Both the position numbers and the translations under genes were made by a program. The notes under the pieces were generated by a model that was not told the DNA's origin, did not search any database, and saw nothing but the letters and a program-made list of their open reading frames with translations. Source: Undibacterium pigrum (GTDB lineage: Bacteria; Pseudomonadota; Gammaproteobacteria; Burkholderiales; Burkholderiaceae_D). From it: a stretch of DNA of 64,000 nt. Location: positions 230,164-294,163 of the forward strand of contig NZ_QJKB01000007.1 of assembly GCF_003201815.1 (NCBI RefSeq). The letters are read 5' to 3'. Positions 52,183-60,880 of the stretch are shown one piece after another (positions within the stretch are counted from its first letter, which is position 1; every line of letters starts with the position of its first letter).

Positions 52183-53268
52183 TCAGGCTAAGCGACCACG
52201 TGCATTACGCAGCAGGATCAGGAAGAAAGGGCTGCCCAGCAGGGCCGTGAAAATACCCACTGGCACTTCAGCCGGGATGGCGATGCAGCGTGCCACGGTG
52301 TCGGCCAGCAGCAAGAGCAAGCCACCCATGAGCATGGAACGCGGTATTACCTGTCTTTGATCTGGCCCACCCATGGTGCGAACCAGATGCGGGGCGACCA
52401 GGCTGATGAAGCCTATCATGCCGCACCAGGCTACCGCAAACCCGGTCAGTACTGCGACCAGCACAATGACCTGGGTGCGCAAGCGGCGTACATCAATGCC
52501 GACATGGGCAGCCGCAGCTTCGCCCAGGGCCAGGGCATTCATGGCGCTGATCATGCGCCTGATCCACCACCAGGCTGGCAACAGCAATGCCAGTAACAGG
52601 CCAGCAGCCAGCCAGCTAGCACCTGCCAGAGAACCCAGGGTCCAGAAACTCAGGTTGCGCAATTGCTCGTCCGTTGCCAGGTAAGTGCACAGGCCCAGCA
52701 CGGCAGCACCCAGGGCATTGAGGGCAATGCCAGTCAGCAGCAGGCCAACGATAGAGCCAGGTGAAATCCAGCGCGCCACACGATCAAGTGCAAAGCAAAC
52801 CAGCAGCGCGCCGCTGAATGCGGTGACAGGCAAGATCCACATACGCCAGGACATGGGGATAGGCAAGTGTATGCCTGACAGGACAACGATACTCAAACCC
52901 GCAGCCGCAGCCGCACCGGCAGTAATGCCCAGCAAATTGGGATCTGCCAGCGGGTTGCGGAACAGGCCTTGTGTCAATGCACCTGACATGCCGAGTGCTG
53001 CACCAACCAGCACTGCAAACAGGGCACGTGGCAGGCGGATATTCCACAAGACATAGCTGCTGCCAGTCAAAGTCTGGTCGTCGCTGAAATCTAGCAGAGT
53101 CAGCCAGTCTTGCAATTTGACAGGCACGGCACCGAATTGCACACTCAGCAGTAAAGCGACAAGCAGGGCGATACTCAGCACCAGCAGCAGGCCAGGCCTG
53201 CCGCCTTGCAAAAGCTTTGCCTTTAAACTTGGTGGCATTTCACCAGACACGGCTACTGAGGCTTTCAT
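52183..53268 (-). CDS. hmuU: Heme ABC transporter permease (FecCD family)
   Basis: Inner-membrane permease of 361 residues with about ten helices. Family motifs: NIRLPRALFAVLVGAALGMSGALTQGLFRNPLADPNLLGITAG near residues 75-120 and FISLVAPHLVRTMGGPDQRQVIP near 290. Its ATG overlaps the HmuT stop (ATGA), giving coupled translation. Specificity for heme rather than B12 or siderophore is from the operon (HemS, ChaN). Confidence 0.92.
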   Translation of the reverse strand: MKASVAVSGEMPPSLKAKLLQGGRPGLLLVLSIALLVALLLSVQFGAVPVKLQDWLTLLDFSDDQTLTGSSYVLWNIRLPRALFAVLVGAALGMSGALTQGLFRNPLADPNLLGITAGAAAAAGLSIVVLSGIHLPIPMSWRMWILPVTAFSGALLVCFALDRVARWISPGSIVGLLLTGIALNALGAAVLGLCTYLATDEQLRNLSFWTLGSLAGASWLAAGLLLALLLPAWWWIRRMISAMNALALGEAAAAHVGIDVRRLRTQVIVLVAVLTGFAVAWCGMIGFISLVAPHLVRTMGGPDQRQVIPRSMLMGGLLLLLADTVARCIAIPAEVPVGIFTALLGSPFFLILLRNARGRLA

Positions 53269-54191
53269 GCCTGCATAGCCTTGATGATTGCGCTGTCAAG
53301 CTGGCTGATTGCCGATGGCAGACGCGGCCCAAAGCCCAGCATGAGCATGGCTTCTTGTGACAGCACGCGGCGCTTGCGGCCTGCCGGTGTTTGTTCTACA
53401 CCCGGCAATTTCAACACAGACTCTATGCCGCCCGAGGCTTTCAGGCCCTGGTCAGTCACGAGGATGATGTCGGGCTGGGCTGCGATCATGGCTTCTGGTG
53501 TCAAAGGCTTGTAGCCGCTGAAACCGCTGCTGCCGTTAGCCCCAGTCAGGGCATTGCTGGCACCAGCATATTCAAGCACGGCATGGGCAGCGGTTTCACG
53601 ACCTGCCACCATGATCTGGTTAGGTGCATGAGCAAGGATGAATACGGCTTTGGGGCCTTTGCCTTTGCGCTGCTCTATCGGCGTGCGTACCCTGGTCCAT
53701 TCTTGCTGCAGGCTCTGCATCAGGGTAGCGGCCTGGGCTTGTGTGCCAGTCAGTTCACCAATCTGCTTGATGCGGTCGAGCACGCCTTCAAACTTGTGAT
53801 GAGCTGGCAAGACCGCCAGTGGTATGCCGGAGGATGTCAACTGGCGTATTACAGCAGGCGGGCCTGCATCTTCGCTGGCGATGATTTGCGTTGGTGCCAG
53901 GGCCAGTACACCTTCTGCCGACAGGGCGCGGGCATAACCGACGTTAGGCAGTTTTTGCACGCTCTCAGGGAAGTTGGAAGTGGTATCGACGGCAACCAGG
54001 TCATTGCTGGCATTGAGGGCGAAAATGATCTCGGTGATTGCCCCACCCACGCTGATGATGCGCTGCTTGCCTTTGCCGGTTGCGGCTTGGGCAAAGGATG
54101 GCAACAGGCTGAAACCAGCCAAGCCCGCCAAACCTGCCAGTTGCATCAAAGCCTGCCTGCGCAGGTGATTTGTTGTACTTATGCTGCGCAT
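53265..54191 (-). CDS. hmuT: Periplasmic heme-binding protein
   Basis: Solute-binding protein of about 308 residues with an RR-containing signal peptide (LRRQALMQLAGLAGLAGF...AQA). Class III binding-protein fold: RIISVGGAITEIIFALNASNDLVAVD, LAPTQIIASEDAGPP, and QPDIILVTDQGLKASGG. ATG 54191 is chosen; it overlaps the hemS-type gene by 13 bases. A weakly twin-arginine-like N-terminus is noted. Delivers heme to HmuUV. Confidence 0.9.
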   Translation of the reverse strand: MRSISTTNHLRRQALMQLAGLAGLAGFSLLPSFAQAATGKGKQRIISVGGAITEIIFALNASNDLVAVDTTSNFPESVQKLPNVGYARALSAEGVLALAPTQIIASEDAGPPAVIRQLTSSGIPLAVLPAHHKFEGVLDRIKQIGELTGTQAQAATLMQSLQQEWTRVRTPIEQRKGKGPKAVFILAHAPNQIMVAGRETAAHAVLEYAGASNALTGANGSSGFSGYKPLTPEAMIAAQPDIILVTDQGLKASGGIESVLKLPGVEQTPAGRKRRVLSQEAMLMLGFGPRLPSAISQLDSAIIKAMQA

Positions 54192-55291
54192 GTCTGGCTT
54201 TCTGACAAGAGGTTGTCGATCAGTGCACGCCATTCGCAGAGTTCTGGCTTGCCGGGTTTGCGTTCGCCAAAGAACATGGCGATGGTTTCGCCGTCGGCAT
54301 CAAACAATTCCAGTGAAGTGACGAGGCCATCCGTGGTTGGTTTTTTGACGACCCATGCACTGGCGATATGGTCTTCACGCAGATGCAGGTTGAAGCGTGG
54401 GTCAAGCACATTCACCCATGGGCCCATTTTGGCAATCTTGCTGACCGGGCCGGAGTGGATTTGTATCATGCCGGCATTGCCGGTAAATACCATGATAGGC
54501 ACGGCTTCGGCAGCGGCTGCCTGCAACAGGTCCTGGCAACTGCTTACATCAATTTGCTGTACAAACTGGGCATCAGCCACGCGCAATGCCTGGGTACGTG
54601 TCACGGCAAATTTTTTCATGAGGCCAAAGAACTCATGGGTGTCACGCAAGGATGCCCAGGCCTGACGGAAGCCGGTGACGTCGATATCCTTGTCAGCCAG
54701 TTCCAGCATTTTTTCTGCGGCGTCTTTTGTTTGTATGCCGGTTTGCTGTTCAACAGCGGCAAAGCTGGCGACTAGCGCTTCATACGCCTCTACATTGCTT
54801 TGTGGCTTGATGAAAATCTTGTGGATGGCAGTGCCGGTCGCATCATAGAATTGCAGGCTTTTTTGTTCGCTGCGCTCTTCGCCGCTTCCTGTTTGCTCTG
54901 TCACGGCAAAGCCAAATGCCCATTGCTGATAAAAAATCCGCAAATCGATTTCACCTGCCAGCACCAGGCCGACATGGTGGTTGTGGCTGATTTTGCTGTA
55001 GGTGCCTGTTTTTTCATGGACGCAGGAAGGATTGCGTGTCAGGGCCATGACTTCGCCCAGACTTTCTACCGCGGCGATAATTTCTGGCCACTCTGCGCGC
55101 AGGCAGGTGGCACGCAGCAGGCATTTGCTTTCTATGGCTGCCGTGCCTGCGTGGGCGGCGATCAGCTCGCCTTCACTGATCTCCAGGGTTTCGGCGATGT
55201 CACGATGTCTGGCTTTTTTCTCGCGGCGCATGCTGGCGAATTCTTCACGTACTTTAGCATTTTGCTGCAGGTTCAAATGTTGGGCTGGCAT
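54179..55291 (-). CDS. hmuS: Hemin-degrading/heme-trafficking factor, HemS family
   Basis: Cytoplasmic protein of 370 residues with two tandem HemS/ChuX domains (about 30-180 and 215-360). The first has SHNHHVGLVLAGEIDLRIFYQQW; the second has GPWVNVLDPRFNLHLREDHIASAWVVKKPT and ends in FFGERKPGKPELCEWRALI, a family C-terminus. Binds and breaks down or traffics imported heme. 12 bases after the receptor gene. Confidence 0.92.
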   Translation of the reverse strand: MPAQHLNLQQNAKVREEFASMRREKKARHRDIAETLEISEGELIAAHAGTAAIESKCLLRATCLRAEWPEIIAAVESLGEVMALTRNPSCVHEKTGTYSKISHNHHVGLVLAGEIDLRIFYQQWAFGFAVTEQTGSGEERSEQKSLQFYDATGTAIHKIFIKPQSNVEAYEALVASFAAVEQQTGIQTKDAAEKMLELADKDIDVTGFRQAWASLRDTHEFFGLMKKFAVTRTQALRVADAQFVQQIDVSSCQDLLQAAAAEAVPIMVFTGNAGMIQIHSGPVSKIAKMGPWVNVLDPRFNLHLREDHIASAWVVKKPTTDGLVTSLELFDADGETIAMFFGERKPGKPELCEWRALIDNLLSESQTCAA

Positions 55292-55303
55292 GACGGTTCC
55301 TTC

Positions 55304-57499
55304 TTAAAAGTCGTAACGAACTGATACCTGGGCATTCCGGCCAGGGGCGGTGTAAGCATCTTTGACGTTGGTGTTGTCAGCCAGGCCGCGTACATCAGAC
55401 CAGGCCCAGTATTTGGTATCAAAGACATTGTTGAGATTGGCATTGACTGTCAGATTAGGCATAGGTTTCCAATAGACACCGAGATCGACGACGTGGTAAG
55501 AACCTGGTGCAAACTGTGTTGTCGCTGCTGGTGCGATTCTGTCTAGCTGCTTGCCTTGATGATGCTGGAATTGCGCACGTGCCCCCCAGGCTGCTGTGTC
55601 ATAGCGCAGGCCTGCCAGGAATTTCATCGGGTTGATGGTGTCGAGTGGTGTTTTTACGCCAGCAACTTCGCTGTCGCCCTTGGTGTAGGAAACACCGGCA
55701 GTGGCTTGCCAGTTACTGTCGATTTGCAATTCTGCACGTGCTTCTGCACCACGGATTTGCGCCTTGGCCAGGTTGATGTACTGGAATACCAGTGGGTCAA
55801 CCGCAGTGCCTGTGCCACGCACTACTTGCTGGCTGATGAAGTCTTTATAGCTATTGTCAAATGCGGCGAAGGAATAACGCAAACCCTGCACCTTGCCACG
55901 GAAGCCAATCTCAAAGCTGTCAGCACGTTCTGCTTTCAGTTGTGAATTGCCTATGCTGGTGTAGCCAGATGCCAGGTTGGTGAAGCCATTGTTGACCTGG
56001 TCAGGAGTCGGTGCGCGAAAGCCCTTGGCGAATTGTGCATAAGGTGCAAAGGCAGTATCGAGTTGCCATACCACGCCCAGGCGCGGTGTGACTGCGCTGT
56101 CAGACAGGGTAGCGACTGCACCTGTGTAGCCCGTGCTGGATGGGGCGAGTTTGTAATGGTCATAACGCAGGCTGGGGATGATGCTGAATTTGCCAGCTTC
56201 TATCTCATCCTGGATGAAGGCACCAGTGACCGTGTAAGTCGTGTCAGGGAAAGGCTTGGCCGGGAAGGTTTCACCAAATGGTGCTACCGTGCCATCACGC
56301 AGGCCAGTGACTTCAGTGCGGTTCCAGTCAAAGCCATAGCTGAGTTTTTGTTCTACAGCACCAGAGAAATTGCTTTCCATGATGTTGGACAAACCTACTA
56401 TCTTGGTGTTGTAGTGATTGTCGCGGGTGCGGTCTGCGGCGGTGTTCCTGTCTTCAGCAGAGTATTGGCTGACCTTGGCATCTTGCCAGTACAGGCGTGT
56501 CTCGGCATTGTGCAACCAACTGGAGTTCAGGTTTTTATAACGGTGCGCCAGGCTGAGTTTATTGCGCTCTACCTTGTCGCGGGTATCCAGGTCCAGGGTG
56601 CTGGTGGATGCCAGCGGCGGGACGGCGCGAGCAGAATAAACATCAGTATCCTGCGTGCGTTTTTGCGCTTCCACGCTGGCTTCGATTTGCTGATTGCCAT
56701 CGATTTTAAAAATTGCTTTACCGAGCAGGTATTGGGCGTTGAAATCAACGGGATTTGGTTTAGTGCGATTGACGTTTTTGGCGTCATTGTCGGCACGGTT
56801 TTCTGTTTCATGACCACGGCGGTCGCTGAGCAGCAGCAAACCTTGCCAGCTACCATTATCGCCGGCTATAGCGGCAGTATTGCGCCATGAGCGGTCTACT
56901 GTGGCATAGCCAGAACGCACGAAGCCGCCAAAAGACTGGCCTTTTTTGAGCAGATCAGACGGGTCCAGGGTGCGGAAGCTGACTGCACCAGCCAGACCAT
57001 CGCTGCCGAACTGTGTGGAGGTAGGGCCACGCAAAATTTCTACTGCCTTGATGCCATCGAGTTCAAGGAAATCACCACGGCCTGTCGCAAATGCGCCAAA
57101 CGAAAAACTACCCGGTACACGCGTACCATCCACCAGCATCAAGACCTGATTGCCTTCCAGGCCGCGGATATTGATGCCTTCATTACCAGCGCGACCAGTG
57201 GAGCTGCCAGCCGCTGTAAAGCGGGTAGGGGCAGCACGCACGCTGATGTCGAGCTCATTGCGGAACAGGTCTTTGATATCGCGCCCACCTTCTTGCTCTA
57301 TCCTGGCAGCAGGGATGACGGTGACGGTGTTGGGCACGCTATCGACTGTCCTGGCGGTACGCGTAGAAGTGACAGTAATGTCTTTGAGAGTAGTTGCTTC
57401 TGTCGGAGGGACCGGGCCTGGTGTTTGTGCAAAAGTTGCTGCCGGAGCCATGCCCCATGCCATACCCAGTGCCAGGGCGATTTGCGTCTTGCTTAGCAT
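55304..57499 (-). CDS. hmuR: TonB-dependent heme/hemoglobin receptor
   Basis: Outer-membrane receptor of 731 residues with signal peptide MLSKTQIALALGMAWG...TFA. Plug domain: IKDLFRNELDISVRAAP, GINIRGLEGNQVLMLVDGTRVPG. The beta-barrel includes the heme-receptor FRAPTPDQVNNGF box, and the last residues VSVRYDF give the terminal aromatic. The usual NPNL segment is altered here. First gene of the heme operon, downstream of a Fur box. Confidence 0.92.
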   Translation of the reverse strand: MLSKTQIALALGMAWGMAPAATFAQTPGPVPPTEATTLKDITVTSTRTARTVDSVPNTVTVIPAARIEQEGGRDIKDLFRNELDISVRAAPTRFTAAGSSTGRAGNEGINIRGLEGNQVLMLVDGTRVPGSFSFGAFATGRGDFLELDGIKAVEILRGPTSTQFGSDGLAGAVSFRTLDPSDLLKKGQSFGGFVRSGYATVDRSWRNTAAIAGDNGSWQGLLLLSDRRGHETENRADNDAKNVNRTKPNPVDFNAQYLLGKAIFKIDGNQQIEASVEAQKRTQDTDVYSARAVPPLASTSTLDLDTRDKVERNKLSLAHRYKNLNSSWLHNAETRLYWQDAKVSQYSAEDRNTAADRTRDNHYNTKIVGLSNIMESNFSGAVEQKLSYGFDWNRTEVTGLRDGTVAPFGETFPAKPFPDTTYTVTGAFIQDEIEAGKFSIIPSLRYDHYKLAPSSTGYTGAVATLSDSAVTPRLGVVWQLDTAFAPYAQFAKGFRAPTPDQVNNGFTNLASGYTSIGNSQLKAERADSFEIGFRGKVQGLRYSFAAFDNSYKDFISQQVVRGTGTAVDPLVFQYINLAKAQIRGAEARAELQIDSNWQATAGVSYTKGDSEVAGVKTPLDTINPMKFLAGLRYDTAAWGARAQFQHHQGKQLDRIAPAATTQFAPGSYHVVDLGVYWKPMPNLTVNANLNNVFDTKYWAWSDVRGLADNTNVKDAYTAPGRNAQVSVRYDF

Positions 57500-57660
57500 C
57501 GTGTTTCCTAATAATTAGAAAAATTGAACACTGGCTAGCGGCGACTGGCTGGTGCGTATCATGATCGACTCCATAGCCCGCACGTTCATTGCACCGTGCT
57601 TGAGGCTGGGAGCATCGTAAAAAGGGGAGTTTTTACGACTAATATATTTTAATCGGATTT

Positions 57661-57690
57661 ATTATAAATGAGAATCATTCTCAGTCGCAA
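57661..57690 (-). promoter_or_regulatory. Fur-regulated promoter of the heme operon
   Basis: Minus-strand TTGCGA (57690-57685) and TATAAT (57666-57661) with 18-base spacing. The palindrome TGAGAATCATTCTCA (57683-57669), an excellent 7-1-7 Fur box, lies between them, so iron-loaded Fur would block RNA polymerase. The hmuR ATG is 160 bases downstream. Confidence 0.8.
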
Positions 57691-57851
57691 GTGCAATTGA
57701 GATTTTCTTTGTGAGTACTTTTAATTGGGGAATTTAATGCGACTGGGTTGCCCCACCAGCCCTCACCAGTGCTGATCTGGGCCTGGCAGGCCAGTTCAAC
57801 GCCTTCATCTTCAATGACTACACCGCCACCGGTGGTGAGGTAGCCGGTACC

Positions 57852-58865
57852 ATGGCAGTAGGCCATAACTTCAACGTCTCCGCCTTCAGCATGGACACCA
57901 CTCAGAAGAACTACCAGGGCATGTCACTCATCGTCGGTAATCAACTTACCTTCAATGGTGGCTCTACCCATGGCAAGGCCACCTATGGCAGCAGCAAAAA
58001 CGTCAACAACCTCCAGCAAGGCGATACCGTCGTCAAAGCCGCACCCCCATTCAGCTTTGCCGACAACAAAACCCAGCTGACGGATCTGTCGACTAACCTG
58101 GCAGCACAAACCGCCAACGGCAAAACCAGCATCCAGTTCAACGGCATGACCTTCCAGGGAGATGGTACAAGCGGCACCCAGATCTTCAATGTCAAGGGAA
58201 CAGACCTGCTGAACGTGACTTACGCCAACTTCGTCAACCTCACACCGGGACAGACACTTATCATCAACGTCACCGGTGACAGTGGTATGCAAGGCGGCAT
58301 GCCAGATGGCTTCAGGAACTACAACACTTTATTCAACTTCAGCACCGCGAAGAAACTCACCTTCACCAATGTTGCCCTGAACGCCAGCATCCTTGCACCA
58401 CTGGCAACAGTCAGTGGTGGTAGTGGTGTGGTCGATGGCAATGTTGTGGTGAACAACTGGAACAGCAATGTCTACATCGCGAACAACCGCAGCTTCCAGG
58501 CGGCGGGTATGCCGACCAAACCAGCACAGTCACAATCCAGTGCCATGGGCATGTCAGTTGCTGCAGCGAATCCGTATGCGACGGCAGTGAGCCCGGCTAC
58601 ACCGGCTACGACGACGAATAACAAGAGCACAAGCTTGACGGCGACGCCTATGCAGGCGACTTCTGGAAGTAGTGCGATTGTGATTCCGGCGGCTAGTTCA
58701 TCGTCGTCAAGTACAGCGGCGAAGAGTAGTGCAAACACAACTGCAACCGCAGCAGCAACGGATGGTGATCTGGCGATGGCGGCTTTGCTGGATAGTTTGG
58801 GGAATTCTCTGGGGAGTGCTTTGCAGGCGCAGATGGATAAAACGTTGCAGAAAGGGCTCAATTAA
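57852..58865 (+). CDS. Choice-of-anchor-A domain protein, copy 1, lacking N-terminus
   Basis: A 337-codon frame with the choice-of-anchor-A surface domain (NQLTFNGGSTHGKATYGSS, YNTLFNFSTAKKLTFTNVAL, SILAPLATVSGGSGVVDGN). A Ser/Thr/Ala-rich tail follows. Homology to the other copies begins about 100 bases upstream at 57748 (LTSADLGLAGQFNAFIFNDY), but that part has no in-frame start and a stop at 57735. No signal peptide is encoded, so as it stands the protein would not be exported. Likely a silent or broken copy. Confidence 0.75.
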   Translation: MAVGHNFNVSAFSMDTTQKNYQGMSLIVGNQLTFNGGSTHGKATYGSSKNVNNLQQGDTVVKAAPPFSFADNKTQLTDLSTNLAAQTANGKTSIQFNGMTFQGDGTSGTQIFNVKGTDLLNVTYANFVNLTPGQTLIINVTGDSGMQGGMPDGFRNYNTLFNFSTAKKLTFTNVALNASILAPLATVSGGSGVVDGNVVVNNWNSNVYIANNRSFQAAGMPTKPAQSQSSAMGMSVAAANPYATAVSPATPATTTNNKSTSLTATPMQATSGSSAIVIPAASSSSSSTAAKSSANTTATAAATDGDLAMAALLDSLGNSLGSALQAQMDKTLQKGLN

Positions 58866-58893
58866 TCAAGTTACATCCTTACGGTTTTGCTTG

Positions 58894-58918
58894 GCAGTGC
58901 CTGAAGATTCAGCACTGC
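58894..58918. terminator. Hairpin after anchor-A copy 1
   Basis: GCAGTGCCTGA-AGAT-TCAGCACTGC, a near-perfect stem with one bulged base, 29 bases past the stop codon. Not followed by a strong T run. The rest of the 333-base gap to the next gene is AT-rich with nothing recognisable. Confidence 0.5.
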
Positions 58919-59198
58919 ATTAGAGTTGGTTTGTTAGTAATTTTGCGATCTGTCGCGAAAAAATTGGCTACTCTGAGAGAGGATTGGCCCGACCTTGATC
59001 GCCGTCGTTAATAGGATGTGAAAATTAGTATGCTGCATCGTATCGCTATTGAATAATTGCAAACATATTTAATATGCTCTATTTGTAAAATAGAATATTT
59101 TTATATATTGTGTTCTTTTTTACCGGCAGCTTATCAGTGCCATAGATTTTAAAATTTTAATGAATATATTTAATGTATCTTGATAGATAAATGAGAAT

Positions 59199-60296
59199 AT
59201 GATGAGTGACCATAATAAACCAAAAATTGGTAGCCCTATTATAGGTCTACGTAGTGAGTGGCATGATGAAGCGTATATTTCCCCAAGTTTGCTTGGAGGT
59301 GAGGTGCTGTTGTTTGGTAGGAGCGAAAGGCGTAGAAATGTTGAGCTTGCCGAAATTGCTATAGGCGAGGAAATTTTAGTGTATTGTGCTGATACTAAAG
59401 AATTCGCTTATAGCAAAGTAATAGATATTCAAACCCAAGAAAATGTACCATCATTCTTATTGTATTACGAAGGTTTTGACGAGGCAGACAAAGATTTACT
59501 AACACTTGAGGCTGCGTGTACTTTGCCGGTTTTTGTTGTTGAAAAAGGGTGGACAATGATGAGTGCTTTACAAGCAGGTGACAAATTTTTGTCATTTGAC
59601 CGAAATGCATTTCGTGCATCATTTTCGCAAGATAAAATTGCAGTCCTTCAAAGTAAGGAGCTGACCGTATTTGGTGTTAAAAAATCGGGAAAGAAAAAAA
59701 AGATGTACAGCATCAAATTAGCAGACAAACACAGTTACTGTGTTGGAAATGCTTCAATTCTGGTGCACGATAGTAGCAATTTCTCTTTGGCAAGTACAAA
59801 CACAAGTAATAAAATTATTGATAGCCAAGATATATTTAGTGTCAGTGGGTGTGGTAACAGTGAACTTGTTGTAGATGGGAATGATGGAATATGGGAGGTT
59901 GATCAAGTATTTCCGGGATTTAGCTTAAAATCGCGTTGCGAAACAACAAATGAATTAACGTCTGTGAACGTGCAGTATCGAATATTTCATCAGGAAATGG
60001 AGCGGTGTTGGGTTTGGTACATGCACAATGGGAATGAGCGTTTTGTTGATGTAACTTGTACTCAAGAATTTCTAATTAAGGAGCGTGGTTGGATTCGTGC
60101 GGTAGACCTCAAGTCTGGCGACGCTCTTGAATCTGGCTCAGGTAATGTGACCGTTATTTCGTCGATCCAGACAGAATGGGATGGCGAACCTATGGATGGA
60201 AATTATTACTCATTTATTCTAACTGGTAGCAATAGTTTTTGTCTTGGCATTGATTCAGAGATATGTGTACGTGGTTTAAATTTAAAGAATGTCTGA
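59199..60296 (+). CDS. AT-rich protein with two Hint-like modules
   Basis: Protein of 365 residues. Twice it shows the Hint/intein-type layout. Module 1: VELAEIAIGEEILVYCADTKEF, then TLPVFVVEKGWTMMSALQAGDKFLSF, then YSIKLADKHSYCVGNASILVHD. Module 2: VTCTQEFLIKERGWIRAVDLKSGDAL and YSFILTGSNSFCLGIDSEICVRG. The usual catalytic Cys at the start and the conserved TxxH are not preserved (AACTLP, VTCTQE), so self-cleavage is doubtful. No signal peptide. Possibly an orphan piece of a polymorphic-toxin-type protein. Sits between two anchor-A copies; composition differs from flanks. Confidence 0.6.
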   Translation: MMSDHNKPKIGSPIIGLRSEWHDEAYISPSLLGGEVLLFGRSERRRNVELAEIAIGEEILVYCADTKEFAYSKVIDIQTQENVPSFLLYYEGFDEADKDLLTLEAACTLPVFVVEKGWTMMSALQAGDKFLSFDRNAFRASFSQDKIAVLQSKELTVFGVKKSGKKKKMYSIKLADKHSYCVGNASILVHDSSNFSLASTNTSNKIIDSQDIFSVSGCGNSELVVDGNDGIWEVDQVFPGFSLKSRCETTNELTSVNVQYRIFHQEMERCWVWYMHNGNERFVDVTCTQEFLIKERGWIRAVDLKSGDALESGSGNVTVISSIQTEWDGEPMDGNYYSFILTGSNSFCLGIDSEICVRGLNLKNV

Positions 60297-60640
60297 TTTG
60301 AGCCTTTAAATAAAAGTGTGTAAGTTGTAGTAGCGCCCTGTTCAGTTAAACCAAATCCGTTCGCCCGATTAGCAAATTTTGAAAAAATTGGCAGAAGTTT
60401 TGCTTTAACTGAACACAAACCCGGCTGACTTTTAATCATGTGAGCAATTAGATTTACTATCCTGATTAAAATTTGAGCAAATTATTTGTCCAAGGCGAGC
60501 TTCACCCTAAATAGCAAAGCTGCTTGATTAAAATACACATTTCGATCCAGGGAGGATTTTCTGACGCCCCAAATAATATCCTGTAACAATCCAACTCAAG
60601 CCTCAAACAGATGTACTTATGCGTATGAATGCTTGCTCTG

Positions 60641-60710
60641 ACTTCAGAAGGCGTGTATTCGTGCAAATTCTGATGTGGCCTGATCAAATTATGCTAAGTC
60701 ATAAAATTTC
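60641..60710 (-). pseudogene. Transposase C-terminal relic 1
   Basis: Minus strand reads IRPHQNLHEYTPSEV, the C-terminal signature of IS3/IS481-type integrase-core transposases (YNxIRPHxxLxxxTPxEV), with broken frames on both sides. The homologous relic is at 63563-63634. The stretch 60297-60640 holds no other recognisable gene but is weakly similar to 63260-63560. Confidence 0.65.
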
Positions 60711-60880
60711 TTAATAAACAGTCCAGCATCAAGACATCCACAAGTACACTTATTCACCAGTGCCCACCTTGGCCTGGCAGGACAGTTCAACGCCTTCATC
60801 TTCAATGACTACACCGCCACAGGAGGAGAAGTCGCAGGCACCATGGCAGTAGGACGCAAATCAACGTCTCCGCCTTCAGC

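Noticed and set aside
53391..54665. Long plus-strand ORF of 424 codons
   Set aside because: Lies opposite hmuT and hmuS, which have clear family motifs; the ORF has no recognisable protein features.
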